64,000 bases of DNA from an alpha proteobacterium SCGC AAA536-K22 (lineage in GTDB: Bacteria > Pseudomonadota > Alphaproteobacteria > Puniceispirillales > Marisalimonadaceae), in contig ATWQ01000003.1 of assembly GCA_000421325.1 (NCBI GenBank), positions 24,350 to 88,349 of the forward strand, in the 5' to 3' direction. The position numbers were made by a program, and so were the translations under genes. The notes below the pieces were generated by a model. That model made no database searches. It saw nothing but the letters and a program-made list of their open reading frames with translations, and had not been told where the DNA came from. This document shows positions 1 through 8,745 of this stretch, piece after piece; within the stretch, counting starts at the first letter, position 1, and each line of letters starts with the position of its first letter.

Positions 1-1
1 G

Positions 2-1453
2 TCATTGATTATGACACCCCAATTACAACAAGCCATAAAATTATTACAATTAACAAATATTGAGTTAACTGATTTCATTGATAAAGCACAATTAGAAAAT
101 CCTTTTTTACAAGAAAAAAAAGAATTTTCACATAAACAACAAATTAATAATGAAAATACAAACCCAAATGTTTGCGACAGTTTAAATAATAATTCAAATC
201 TATTAAATAAGGAAAATAAGATTGACTTAGAAAACACCTTTGATACTCATTTATCTGCAAATGCAAATCTTGAAAATAAAAAATTATATGACAGGGAAGT
301 TCTTAGATCAGGAAATAATATATCAGCAGGTGAAGTAATTGAAAAAACATTAAAAAATAAAATTTCTTTAAAAGAATATTTAGTTAATCAAATTAATATT
401 GAGTTTAATGATACTGATTTTAAGCAAATTGCTATTGCAATGATTGACTATTTACATCCTAGTGGATGGTTTACGTCATCAATAGTTGAGGTGTCTGAAG
501 ATTTAAATGTAAAAAGTTCTATAGTTGAAAAAACACTTCAAAAATTAAAAAAATTGGAACCAATTGGAATATTTTCAGAAAATTTATCTGAATGTTTGAA
601 AATTCAACTAATTGATTATCAGTATTACAACGAACATTATGAAATTCTTTTAAAAAGTCTCCACTATTTACCGACAGGAAAATTTAAACAAGTTAGTAAG
701 CTTTGTAATGTAACTGAAAAAGAATTATTTAAAATGATTAAAGTAATTAAAACTTTAAACCCGAAACCTGCTGAACAATACCAACAAGACAATATATTGA
801 TAGACCAACCGGATATTATTGTATCAAAGTCTGAAAAGGGCTGGCGTATTGATTTAAATAGATCAACTTTGCCATCTGTAGATTTAGATGAGGATTATAT
901 CTCAGAAATTAATAATTATAATTTTGACGAAAAAGGTACTAATTTTGCTGATGAAAAAATAGGTGAAGCACGTTGGTTAAAAAAAGCAGTTGAGCAAAGA
1001 AACAAAACGATTGTAAAGGTTACTGCTGAAATAGTTAAGAAACAGGTTGGATTTTTTAGACATGGTCTTAATCATATGAAACCGATGATACTTAAAGATA
1101 TTTCTGATGCAATAGGAATGCACGAAAGTACAGTTTCAAGAGTGACCAATAGTAAATTAGTCTTAACAGAGTGGGGTGTAATGCCATTAAAAAACTTTTT
1201 TTCGGCTTCTATTGCTAGTTCAGAAGATTCAGAAACCCATGCAGCATCAGCAGTAAGAGAAACTATTAAAACTTTGATTTCTTCAGAAATATCAGGTAAA
1301 CCATTGAGTGATGATAAGTTGGCTGGAATACTAAATAAGGAAGGGATGGATGTTGCTAGAAGGACTGTTGCTAAGTACAGAGATATGCTTAATATTCCAT
1401 CAAGTTCTCAAAGAAGAAGAGAATCAAGGTTACAGAACTTTGCTAGTGGTTGA
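2..1453 (+). CDS. rpoN: RNA polymerase sigma-54 factor, 5' truncated by window edge
   Basis: Sigma-54 directs RNA polymerase to -24/-12 promoters and needs AAA+ activators. The frame is open to the first base, and the visible N-terminus (SLIMTPQLQQAIKLLQL) is the region I activator-interacting segment that normally lies about a dozen residues inside the protein, so the true start is just upstream of the window. A Q/N-rich linker follows (about residues 30-100), then the core-binding region. The helix-turn-helix (ISDAIGMHESTVSRVT) lies near residue 365, and the diagnostic RpoN box ARRTVAKYRD is at about residues 451-460. No hpf or ptsN follows, unlike many proteobacteria. Identification is very secure. 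Confidence 0.97.
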   Translation, partial: SLIMTPQLQQAIKLLQLTNIELTDFIDKAQLENPFLQEKKEFSHKQQINNENTNPNVCDSLNNNSNLLNKENKIDLENTFDTHLSANANLENKKLYDREVLRSGNNISAGEVIEKTLKNKISLKEYLVNQINIEFNDTDFKQIAIAMIDYLHPSGWFTSSIVEVSEDLNVKSSIVEKTLQKLKKLEPIGIFSENLSECLKIQLIDYQYYNEHYEILLKSLHYLPTGKFKQVSKLCNVTEKELFKMIKVIKTLNPKPAEQYQQDNILIDQPDIIVSKSEKGWRIDLNRSTLPSVDLDEDYISEINNYNFDEKGTNFADEKIGEARWLKKAVEQRNKTIVKVTAEIVKKQVGFFRHGLNHMKPMILKDISDAIGMHESTVSRVTNSKLVLTEWGVMPLKNFFSASIASSEDSETHAASAVRETIKTLISSEISGKPLSDDKLAGILNKEGMDVARRTVAKYRDMLNIPSSSQRRRESRLQNFASG

Positions 1454-1463
1454 ACTCTGAATA

Positions 1464-1661
1464 TTAAAAAAATTTAGAATCTGTTTTTGTTTTAGGTGAT
1501 TTTATATTGGAATTAAATATATGGTTTAAGGGTATATTATTTTCGAAATCCTTAAAGCCTTTTTGATCAAAGTAATCAATCTTTATGATATATTCATCCA
1601 AGTTGTTTAATATGTGTTTCAAAGTATTAGTATTTGAAACCTTAATTTCCTTATGTAACAT
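1464..1661 (-). CDS. Small hypothetical protein, 65 aa
   Basis: I do not recognise this product. It is a 65-residue, Asn/Lys/Ile-rich soluble polypeptide with no signal peptide or membrane segment. In its favour are a GGAG ribosome-binding site about 8 bases before the ATG and a TATAAT-like box just upstream (around 1680). It lies convergent to rpoN with a gap of 10 bases. The C-terminal Lys-Thr-rich tail looks disordered. It could still be a chance frame in AT-rich DNA. Confidence 0.4.
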   Translation of the reverse strand: MLHKEIKVSNTNTLKHILNNLDEYIIKIDYFDQKGFKDFENNIPLNHIFNSNIKSPKTKTDSKFF

Positions 1662-1722
1662 GATTTGATCTCCAGATTATTATAACATAAATGCATAAGT
1701 TGTGCCAAATTATTGAGATCAT

Positions 1723-3124
1723 TTAGTTTATATTAGCATAACCTTTTAAACTTGTTCTGCTGAGAAGATTTCTACCTATTTTAATATAAGTAGCAGGATT
1801 TTGCGATTTTCCATTAACAGAAATCTCGTAATGCAGGTGAGCCCCTTTAACTTTACCAGTTCTACCCATCTTACCTATAACTTGTCCCTCATTAACTATG
1901 TCTCCTCTTCTTACGTTTATTTTTGCTAAATGACCATACGTTGTCATTATTCCATAGTTATGTCTGATACGAATTACTTTTCCAAAAGATCCATGATAGC
2001 CCGCAAACACAACTGTTCCATCTGCTGACACTGAAATATTTTCTTGCCAAGTACCCGCTAAGTCTATGCCATGATGCATTCTATATTTGCCAGTAACGGG
2101 ATGTTTCCTTGGTCCATACGAACTTGAGACATAGTAATGTTCCATTGGAGGTTTAAGTGGTAAATTTTGAAGTGCGTCTTTATAAATTGCAAGTAAGTTT
2201 AGACGTGTTTTAAGGCCTCTAAAAAAATTATCGCTATCTGAATCAATTATTTCATTATTTTTAAGAATTGTTTCTACACTTACCAAATCATCGTTTTTTA
2301 ATTTAACATTTATAGCTTTAAACACATTTTCCATTTGTATAAGCTCATTATCAACAGAAGCAATAAAACGTAAACTCTTCACCTTATCATTAAGTTTAGG
2401 CGGTTGAGGGTATTGATTTTTGCCAGTTGTGTTAGATTTATAATTCTGAGAGATTATAATATTACTCTCATTGGGGAATTGATTTATCGCTTCATTAGGA
2501 ATATCTTGATTTCTAAAAGTTTTGTTAAATAAATCGAGACTTTGATTTATATTATTATCAATACTAGTTATTGATTTAAAAACTACTGTATCTTTTAAAT
2601 CCGAAGTAAGTGTGTTTTTAGGTTTTTTTCAAATCTAGTTTTTTGGCAAATTTATCTTCTTCAACAAAAGGTTTTTCATTTTTATGTTTGCTTTTGATTG
2701 GTTCATAAACATCAACTTTGTTAACTTCTAGTGTTATTTTTTTTAGAATGGGGAGGGTTATATTTGATTGATCTTCAATATTAACACTTACATTAGTATC
2801 TGAATCATTTTCTATTGTATCATTTATATTAGCTGAAGCTTCGGTAATTATATCGTTTTTTTTTGCTACATCTATTGCAGAGTATATACCTTTTGCGGAC
2901 CAGTAAACTATGCTAGTTAAACCAACGATAGTAGTGATTAATAAGCTGGTATAGTGAACTTTTTTGAACGCAATTTCTATAGGTCCTTTTTTAGTAAAAA
3001 TTAAAAAACGCCTTTCAGAAAATAGACCTACTTTTTTATCTTTTTTAATTTCCTCTCCAAAACGTTGCCCTGTCTTTACTGGTGGTAGCTTTTTTCCAAA
3101 CTTATTAAATGTGGTATTTACCAC
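1723..3124 (-). CDS. Membrane-anchored M23 (LytM-type) peptidoglycan endopeptidase, frameshifted
   Basis: This is a zinc metallo-endopeptidase predicted to cleave peptidoglycan cross-links in the periplasm. The N-terminal part (3124 down to about 2625) has a basic cytoplasmic stretch and one transmembrane helix at about residues 58-80. A low-complexity linker follows, then a C-terminal peptidase domain with the HxxxD (HHGID) and HxH (AHLHYE) zinc motifs. The two parts are in different frames, joined at a run of seven A (minus strand) at 2623-2629. Removing one A gives one open frame of 466 codons with no other stop, and the C-terminal frame is open right up to the run. It sits 3 bp behind a small membrane-protein gene and opposite three bactofilins, matching bactofilin-partner M23 peptidases such as LmdC. 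Confidence 0.85.
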
Positions 3125-3127
3125 TGA

Positions 3128-3502
3128 CTACTCCATGCCTAAGTACAAAAAATACAAAATTCCAATATTTGATAAAATTTGTAATGTTACCATAAGTATT
3201 AAAACTCTACTAGAAACTGGATTTTTAACTGATAAGCTAACCGCAGGGAAAGCATTATTTTTTAGAAATGAATCATTATCTTTTTTTTCATTATTATTAT
3301 GGTGTTTGGAATCAAACTGCATATTCTTATTTTGATTCGCGGAATTTTTTCCGTTTTCAATAGATAAAGAAATGTCTGAGTTGCTAGTTTGTTGATGAAT
3401 CTCTAATGGTACATCTTTAGAAATTTGTTCTACAGCCTCATTTTCTATCTGTATGCGCATTTGTTCTATACGATCTCTTAAATCAATAATTTCTTCTGCC
3501 AT
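3128..3502 (-). CDS. Hypothetical protein with C-terminal membrane anchor
   Basis: This 124-residue protein belongs to no family I recognise. It opens with a charged helical segment (DLRDRIEQMRIQIENEA, a probable coiled coil, about residues 6-25). A polar Asn/Ser/Lys-rich middle follows, and the protein ends with a hydrophobic helix at about residues 97-121 with almost nothing after it. It is therefore probably a tail-anchored inner-membrane protein. Its stop lies 3 bp before the start of the M23 peptidase gene, so the two are almost certainly cotranscribed and may act as a pair in the envelope. They are divergent from the bactofilin genes. Confidence 0.7.
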   Translation of the reverse strand: MAEEIIDLRDRIEQMRIQIENEAVEQISKDVPLEIHQQTSNSDISLSIENGKNSANQNKNMQFDSKHHNNNEKKDNDSFLKNNAFPAVSLSVKNPVSSRVLILMVTLQILSNIGILYFLYLGME

Positions 3503-3682
3503 TATATCTAACTCTGTTTTTTTTATTTACGGTTATTATTATGGCAAGTTAATTGCATCATTCATACCAATTAAATGCTTTTTAAATAAATTTTTTATTT
3601 TAAATTTATTATAGTAAGATGTTTTTAATTATAGTAAATTATAAGATCAATTTTTAAATCAATTAGTAAAAGGATTTCCATA

Positions 3683-4027
3683 ATGCTAGGAAAAACAAAC
3701 GAAACTGAAATTGAAAAATCCATTATTTCAAGAAACATGAAAATAAAAGGTAAGATTTCTGCAGATGGTGATTTAGTGTTACTAGGTTCTGTCGTCGGCG
3801 ATATAAAATGTCATAGCTTATCAGTAGAAGATTCTGGAACTTTAAAAGGTAATATAGATGCTGATGTAGTTACTGTTTCTGGAAAATGTGATGGTCAAGT
3901 ATCAGGAGATGTTGTTTCAATAAAATCAACTGGAAAAATTTCTGGTGAAGTTTTTTATGAGAATATTTCTATTGAAGAAGGTGCTGTGGTTGAAGCTCAA
4001 ATTGGTAAAAGAAAAAGTAAAAACTAA
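3683..4027 (+). CDS. Bactofilin 1 (polymer-forming cytoskeletal protein)
   Basis: Bactofilins form nucleotide-free filaments from a right-handed beta-helix and localise cell-wall enzymes. This 114-residue protein shows the typical repeating pattern of short beta turns with Gly and alternating Val/Ile (IKGKISADGDLVLLGSVVGD, then SGTLKGNIDAD, SGKCDGQVSGD, TGKISGEVFYE). It has a short N-terminal tail ending in Ser-Arg-Asn and a basic C-terminal tail. An AAGGA ribosome-binding site precedes the ATG. It is first of three tandem bactofilin genes and divergent from an M23 peptidase gene, a context known for bactofilin-controlled cell shape. Confidence 0.9.
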   Translation: MLGKTNETEIEKSIISRNMKIKGKISADGDLVLLGSVVGDIKCHSLSVEDSGTLKGNIDADVVTVSGKCDGQVSGDVVSIKSTGKISGEVFYENISIEEGAVVEAQIGKRKSKN

Positions 4028-4039
4028 AGGAGATTATAT

Positions 4040-4432
4040 ATGGCTAACAAACAAGCAGTTTTAGGTTCTGGTGCCCGCTTTAGTGGAAAAATATCAAATG
4101 CAAAATCAATAGAAATTAATGGTTATGTAGAAGCTGATTTGACAACAGAAAAAGTAACAATTGGTTCTTCTGGTAAATTTCTTGGTTCTGTTGACTCTGA
4201 ACTAGTTGTAATAGCTGGAGAATATGAAGGCAAAATGCAAGCTGATAGTGTATGGCTCACAGAAACATCTCGTATTAGTGGTGAGGTTCATTACAAATCT
4301 TTACAAATGGATAGAGGAGCAGCTTTAAATTGTAGGGTAGTTCATAATTGGAATGAAACTGACACTAACAATGAGGAAGAGACTCGAGAAAACGAGGTGA
4401 ATGCTCAAGAAGAGCAATCTGAAGAAAAATAA
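4040..4432 (+). CDS. Bactofilin 2
   Basis: The second bactofilin has 130 residues, and its start lies 12 bases after the previous stop with a strong AAAGGAG ribosome-binding site. The beta-helix core spans about residues 8-105 (GARFSGKISNAKSIEINGYV, then SGKFLGSVDSE, EYEGKMQADS, SRISGEVHYKSL). It differs from its neighbours in a C-terminal tail of about 25 residues that is almost entirely acidic (Glu/Asn/Gln), whereas bactofilin 1 has a basic tail. That contrast suggests the paralogues co-assemble or recruit different partners; this is inference. Confidence 0.9.
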   Translation: MANKQAVLGSGARFSGKISNAKSIEINGYVEADLTTEKVTIGSSGKFLGSVDSELVVIAGEYEGKMQADSVWLTETSRISGEVHYKSLQMDRGAALNCRVVHNWNETDTNNEEETRENEVNAQEEQSEEK

Positions 4433-4458
4433 ACTAGAGATTTTTATAAGGGTTTAAC

Positions 4459-4773
4459 ATGAGTGAAATTACATACATATCAGAAGAATTAGTAATGGAG
4501 GGCAATCTTGATTCTGCGGGATCATCTGTTGTAGTTGCTGGAAGGTTTAAGGGAGAATTAAGGGCTAAGGATGTTTTGCTTGAGGCTAATAGTATATTCG
4601 ACGGTAATTTAGTAGCTGATAAAGTTACTTTGGGTGGTTTAGTAAAAGGTGAAGTTGCTGCCAACACTTTAAATGTAGCCAGTAGCGCTAAAGTCGAAGG
4701 TAATTTGAAGACTAATGCTCTTTCAATTGACCTTGGTGCTGAAGTATCAGGTAGTATAACCAGAATTTCTTAA
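4459..4773 (+). CDS. Bactofilin 3
   Basis: The third bactofilin in the row has 104 residues and an AAGGG ribosome-binding site. It is nearly all beta-helix core with short tails: repeated units such as EGNLDSAGSSVVVAGRFKGE, FDGNLVADKVTLGGLVKGEV and AKVEGNLKTNALSIDLGAEV. The core is longer relative to the total length than in bactofilins 1 and 2, and there is no charged tail. The three genes follow each other in the same direction with gaps of 12 and 26 bases, so one operon is likely. Confidence 0.87.
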   Translation: MSEITYISEELVMEGNLDSAGSSVVVAGRFKGELRAKDVLLEANSIFDGNLVADKVTLGGLVKGEVAANTLNVASSAKVEGNLKTNALSIDLGAEVSGSITRIS

Positions 4774-4801
4774 ATAATTAATATAAACTTAAATTAATAT
4801 T

Positions 4802-5068
4802 TTAATTATTAAGGGTTGTTCTAATACAATCGTCTACAAAACTTTTTGTATTTTTTTCTCCGGTTAATTGAGCAAGTTTCATGGTGGCATATCTTCCAGC
4901 AGCTAAAGCTACTGCAAGTTCATCACTTTCGTTAACAGCAATTTGACAAAGATAATCTTCTATTTCATCTCTAATTCTAATTAATTTATCTTCATAATCT
5001 TTATGTTCATAAACTGTATTCTCATTTTTATTTGTACTTGGAAAATTAAATTTAACTACTTGACCCAT
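4802..5068 (-). CDS. Conserved-looking small hypothetical protein, 88 aa
   Basis: The product is not recognised. The chosen ATG start (protein beginning MGQVVKFNFP) has a GGAAAGG ribosome-binding site about 8 bases upstream. A longer reading from a TTG at 5086 would place that site inside the coding region and is less likely. The protein is soluble, with a helical middle (KDYEDKLIRIRDEIEDYLCQ) followed by an Ala-rich helix (ELAVALAAGRYATMKLAQL). It is convergent with the bactofilin operon. Function unknown. Confidence 0.6.
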   Translation of the reverse strand: MGQVVKFNFPSTNKNENTVYEHKDYEDKLIRIRDEIEDYLCQIAVNESDELAVALAAGRYATMKLAQLTGEKNTKSFVDDCIRTTLNN

Positions 5069-5159
5069 ATTAAAAAACCTTTCCAATAATTATTAAACTA
5101 ATAATATATGTTACGACTTAATTTTCATAATTTTAAATTCTTGTTTAGAAATTTACAAA

Positions 5160-5990
5160 GTGATTGATATGATTAATTTCGAAATATACAAAAGTGGAAG
5201 AATGATTAGATATCAAGAAAATACTCAATTATTTTATACGAAGAAAATTAACACATTATTTATTTTTCACGGTCTTTATGGAAGAGGAAAAAATTGGCAA
5301 ACCTTTGCCAAAAAAATGAGTGAAAATGAAAAGATTATAGTTGTTACAGTTGATCTAAGAAATCATGGTGGAAATATATTTAAAGAAAATATGTCATATA
5401 CTTTAATGATGGAAGATATTTTCCATTTATTTAATTATCTTAAAATAAAGAAAACTAACTTGTTAGGTCATTCAATGGGTGGAAAATTAGCAATGTTAAT
5501 TACCTTATTAAGACCGAATTACATAAATAAATTAATTATAGCCGATATTGCGCCAATTAATTATATTAATGACAACCAAAATATAATTGATGCATTGTTC
5601 AATTTAGACCTAACTTTAGTTAGAAATAGAAATCATGCAGATGAATTATTATCAAACGAAATCGAACAAAAATTTTTAAGATCGTTTTTATTACAAAATA
5701 TTAAACTTAGTGATGGAAAATATAAATGGTCAATAAATTTGACTTCAATAAAAAACGCAATGAATAATTTACGATCATTTCCTAAAATTGATAAAAATAA
5801 TAAAGTAGATACAAAATCATTATGTATTTATGGACAAAAAAGTGATTATGTTAATGAAGATCATTTTCAAATCTTTAAAAATTATTTTTTAAATATTTTA
5901 TTTCATAAAATCAATAATGCAGGACATTTCTTACACATTGAAAATCCTGATGAATTTTATGAAGTTTCAAAAAATTTTTTCAAAGATTAA
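5160..5990 (+). CDS. Alpha/beta-hydrolase fold esterase
   Basis: This is a serine hydrolase of the alpha/beta fold, related to small esterases such as YbfF. The nucleophile elbow GHSMGG puts the catalytic Ser near residue 105. The oxyanion-hole segment FHGLYGRGKNW lies near residues 36-46, a candidate acid is the Asp in YGQKSDYV, and the catalytic His is in NAGHFLHIENP near the C-terminus. All triad positions are present and the length is normal. The first possible start is GTG at 5160; an ATG at 5169 is equally plausible. The substrate cannot be inferred. It lies 45 bp upstream of purU in the same direction. Confidence 0.85.
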   Translation: MIDMINFEIYKSGRMIRYQENTQLFYTKKINTLFIFHGLYGRGKNWQTFAKKMSENEKIIVVTVDLRNHGGNIFKENMSYTLMMEDIFHLFNYLKIKKTNLLGHSMGGKLAMLITLLRPNYINKLIIADIAPINYINDNQNIIDALFNLDLTLVRNRNHADELLSNEIEQKFLRSFLLQNIKLSDGKYKWSINLTSIKNAMNNLRSFPKIDKNNKVDTKSLCIYGQKSDYVNEDHFQIFKNYFLNILFHKINNAGHFLHIENPDEFYEVSKNFFKD

Positions 5991-6035
5991 ATTTATCATG
6001 TTGTTTCAAAATGATAAAAAATGTATTAAATATTT

Positions 6036-6914
6036 ATGTTAAATAAAATTGAAACACATGTATTGAAATTATCTTGTAAGGATCAAGTGGGAATTGTTTC
6101 AAAAATTTCTACATTACTAGCAAAGTTTAAATGCAATATTGTTGAGTCTAAACAATTTACAGATCAACAAAACGGAAATTTTTTCATTAGGCAAAGTTTT
6201 ACACTTTATGATTCAAGTACATTGTCAAAATTAGAAAAAAATTTAAATCTGTTATCTAATGAATTAAATGCAGAATTACTTATCGCTGATATTGAAAATT
6301 CTATGAATACAGTTATAATGGTTTCAAGATTTGATCACTGCTTAAACGATCTTCTATTTAGAATAAGAAGTAGCTCTCTTAACTTGAATGTTAAAGCAAT
6401 TATTTCAAATCATAGAATTGCAGAGGACATTTCAAAATTTTCTAATATACCTTTTTATTATTTACCTATTGATAAGTTTAATAAGGAAGATCAAGAAATT
6501 AAGATTAAAGAAATCATCTATAATAATAATATACAACTAATAGTACTAGCTCGTTATATGCAAGTACTTTCAGAAGATTTTACGAATGAGTTTGAAGGAA
6601 AAATTATTAACATTCACCATAGTTTTTTACCTAGTTTCAAAGGTGCAAAACCCTATCATCAAGCCTATGAAAGGGGAGTAAAAGTAATAGGGGCAACAGC
6701 TCATTATGTTACTAAAGACTTAGATGAAGGACCTATAATTGAACAAGATACACAAGAAGTTGATCACGAAATGATGCCTAATGATTTAGTTTTAATGGGA
6801 AGAGACATTGAATCTAGAGTATTGTATAGGGCGTTAAAAGCTCATTCCGAAAAAAGAGTTTTTTTGAATGGTAAAAGAACCATAGTTTTTAAAGGACAAA
6901 GAGTTTCAGGATGA
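6036..6914 (+). CDS. purU: Formyltetrahydrofolate deformylase
   Basis: PurU hydrolyses 10-formyl-tetrahydrofolate to formate and tetrahydrofolate, balancing one-carbon pools. The 292 residues contain an N-terminal ACT domain (about 1-85, opening with VLKLSCKDQVGIVSKISTLL) and a C-terminal formyltransferase domain. Visible there are the NIHHSFLPSFKGAKPYHQAY catalytic segment with its Asn/His pair and the DLDEGPIIEQD aspartate loop. Length matches the family. Its TGA overlaps the ATG of the next gene (ATGA), so purU and trxB are translationally coupled. Confidence 0.95.
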   Translation: MLNKIETHVLKLSCKDQVGIVSKISTLLAKFKCNIVESKQFTDQQNGNFFIRQSFTLYDSSTLSKLEKNLNLLSNELNAELLIADIENSMNTVIMVSRFDHCLNDLLFRIRSSSLNLNVKAIISNHRIAEDISKFSNIPFYYLPIDKFNKEDQEIKIKEIIYNNNIQLIVLARYMQVLSEDFTNEFEGKIINIHHSFLPSFKGAKPYHQAYERGVKVIGATAHYVTKDLDEGPIIEQDTQEVDHEMMPNDLVLMGRDIESRVLYRALKAHSEKRVFLNGKRTIVFKGQRVSG

Positions 6915-7847
6915 AAAATAAAAAAGAAAAAGTTGTAATAATTGGGTCTGGAGCTGCAGGATTAACAGCTGCTATTTATGCTGCTAGAGCCAACTTAACC
7001 CCATTAGTCATTGAAGGAATTCAACCTGGCGGACAATTAACAATTACCACTGACGTAGAAAATTATCCGGGTTACGCAGATGTTGTTCAAGGACCTTGGA
7101 TGATGGAACAAATGAGATCTCAAGCTTTAAATGTTGGGGCTAGAATAATAAATGATGTAGTGGTCAATGTTGATTTTAAAAAAGATAAAAAAACTATTTC
7201 TTTGGACTCTAATAATGTGTTGTCTACTAATACAGTTATTATAGCTACTGGTGCACAAGCAAAATGGTTGGGTCTTGATAGTGAAAGTAAATTTAACGGA
7301 AAAGGGGTCTCTGCATGTGCTACATGTGATGGTTTTTTTTATAGGAATAAAGAAGTTGCTGTTATTGGAGGGGGGTAACACAGCGGTTGAAGAAGCTTTG
7401 TATTTATCCAATATTTGTTCGAAGGTAACCTTAGTTCATAGACGAGATGAGCTAAGAGCAGAAAAAATTTTGCAAAAAAGACTTTTTGCAAAAGAGAACA
7501 TCAATATAATTTGGAATAATGTTATAAGTGAAATACTAGGTGACAAAAATGGAGTTAATTCATTAGAAATAAAGGCTGAAAATTCAGATAAAACAGAAAT
7601 AATTAAGGTTGAAGGTGTTTTTATCGCAATTGGGCACAGTCCCTCTACTGAACCATTCAAGGGAGTACTTGAAATGGATCAAGAAGGTTACATAATTGCA
7701 CAAAAACCTGGAACATCTATAACTAATATTGAAGGTGTTTTTGCAGCAGGTGATTGTGTTGACAAAGTTTACAGACAAGCAGTAACAGCAGCTGGGATGG
7801 GTTGTATGGCAGCTCTAGATGCTGAAAAGTGGATACAAAATCAATAA
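6911..7847 (+). CDS. trxB: Thioredoxin reductase, interrupted by a homopolymer frameshift
   Basis: TrxB is an FAD/NADPH enzyme that reduces thioredoxin. The FAD motif IGSGAAGLTAAIYAARA is at the N-terminus, the redox motif CATC (ACATCDGFF) near residue 137, the NADPH motif reads IGGGNTAVEEA across the break, and the C-terminal FAD motif is GVFAAGDCVD. At 7371-7376 a run of six G follows GGA and brings TAA into frame. With five G the frame reads straight into the NTAVEEALYL motif and gives 311 residues, the normal family length. All catalytic residues are intact, and the gene is usually essential. An error in the sequence, or slippage at the run, is therefore more likely than loss. Confidence 0.93.
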
Positions 7848-7850
7848 CGG

Positions 7851-8729
7851 TCAGTCATTTAAATTAATTAATTCCATTATTTCATATACTAAAGAAGCTA
7901 CTGTGAAATCATAAGCAATAAAATTTTTAATTGGAGATAATTCAACAACATCAAAGCCTACAACTTGTCGGCCTTTAATAAGATTTTTAATTAAGTTTAG
8001 ACTTTCATAATATCCCAAACCTCCTGGAACTGGGGTACCTGTTGCGGGCATTATAGATGGATCTAATCCATCCACATCGAATGAGATATATATTTTTTGT
8101 GGAAAATTCAAAGGTAACTTAAATTTCTTTTTATAATAAATGTCACGTGCATCTAAAAATAAGATATTAAACATTTTTCTATTTTCAACTTCTTCTTTGC
8201 TTAATGCCCGAACTCCAAATTGTGCAATCTTAAATTTTTCGTTACCAAGAAGATACATTACGCTTGCATGTGAATGAGCTTCATTTTCATAATTTTTTCT
8301 CAAATCAGCATGTGCATCAATTTGTAGTATTCCAATATTATGTTTTTTGGGTAAATCTAAGCCTTTATAAACACCATTTACTGCTCCGTAAGTAATGCTA
8401 TGTTCTCCACCTAATGTGACTGGTATTTTTTTTTGCTTGGTTATATCTTTAGTAATATTTTCAATATCACTCATAATAACATTTAATGGTTTATTACAAT
8501 TTAAGAGTGGGTGTGTGTGTATACCTTGAATGCAGGGTTCACTTTTACCAGTATATCGTTCTAATTCGTTACTTGCTCTAATAATGGCTTGAGGCCCTTT
8601 AGAAGTACCTTTTCCGAAAGACACTGTTTTTTCTAATGGAACTGGCAGAATATGGAACTTAGCTGTTTCTTTATCTTTTTCCTTAATAGAAAGTTCTGAA
8701 TTTAAAAAGTAATTATTTTTATTATTCAT
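7851..8729 (-). CDS. speB: Agmatinase (ureohydrolase family)
   Basis: Agmatinase hydrolyses agmatine to putrescine and urea. The binuclear manganese ligands are all visible in the arginase-fold motifs: GGEHSITYGAV (about residue 121), DAHADLR (about 151) and SFDVDGLDPS (about 220). Length (292) fits. It is the last gene of a four-gene minus-strand operon that begins with arginine decarboxylase, and this order makes agmatinase more likely than arginase or guanidinobutyrase. Its 3' end lies 3 bp from the 3' end of trxB, convergent. Confidence 0.9.
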   Translation of the reverse strand: MNNKNNYFLNSELSIKEKDKETAKFHILPVPLEKTVSFGKGTSKGPQAIIRASNELERYTGKSEPCIQGIHTHPLLNCNKPLNVIMSDIENITKDITKQKKIPVTLGGEHSITYGAVNGVYKGLDLPKKHNIGILQIDAHADLRKNYENEAHSHASVMYLLGNEKFKIAQFGVRALSKEEVENRKMFNILFLDARDIYYKKKFKLPLNFPQKIYISFDVDGLDPSIMPATGTPVPGGLGYYESLNLIKNLIKGRQVVGFDVVELSPIKNFIAYDFTVASLVYEIMELINLND

Positions 8730-8745
8730 AATTTATAAGCTCTTA

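Noticed and set aside
2964..3335. Plus-strand 123-codon frame opposite the M23 and membrane-protein genes
   Set aside because: It is the antisense shadow of two minus-strand genes with clear protein features.
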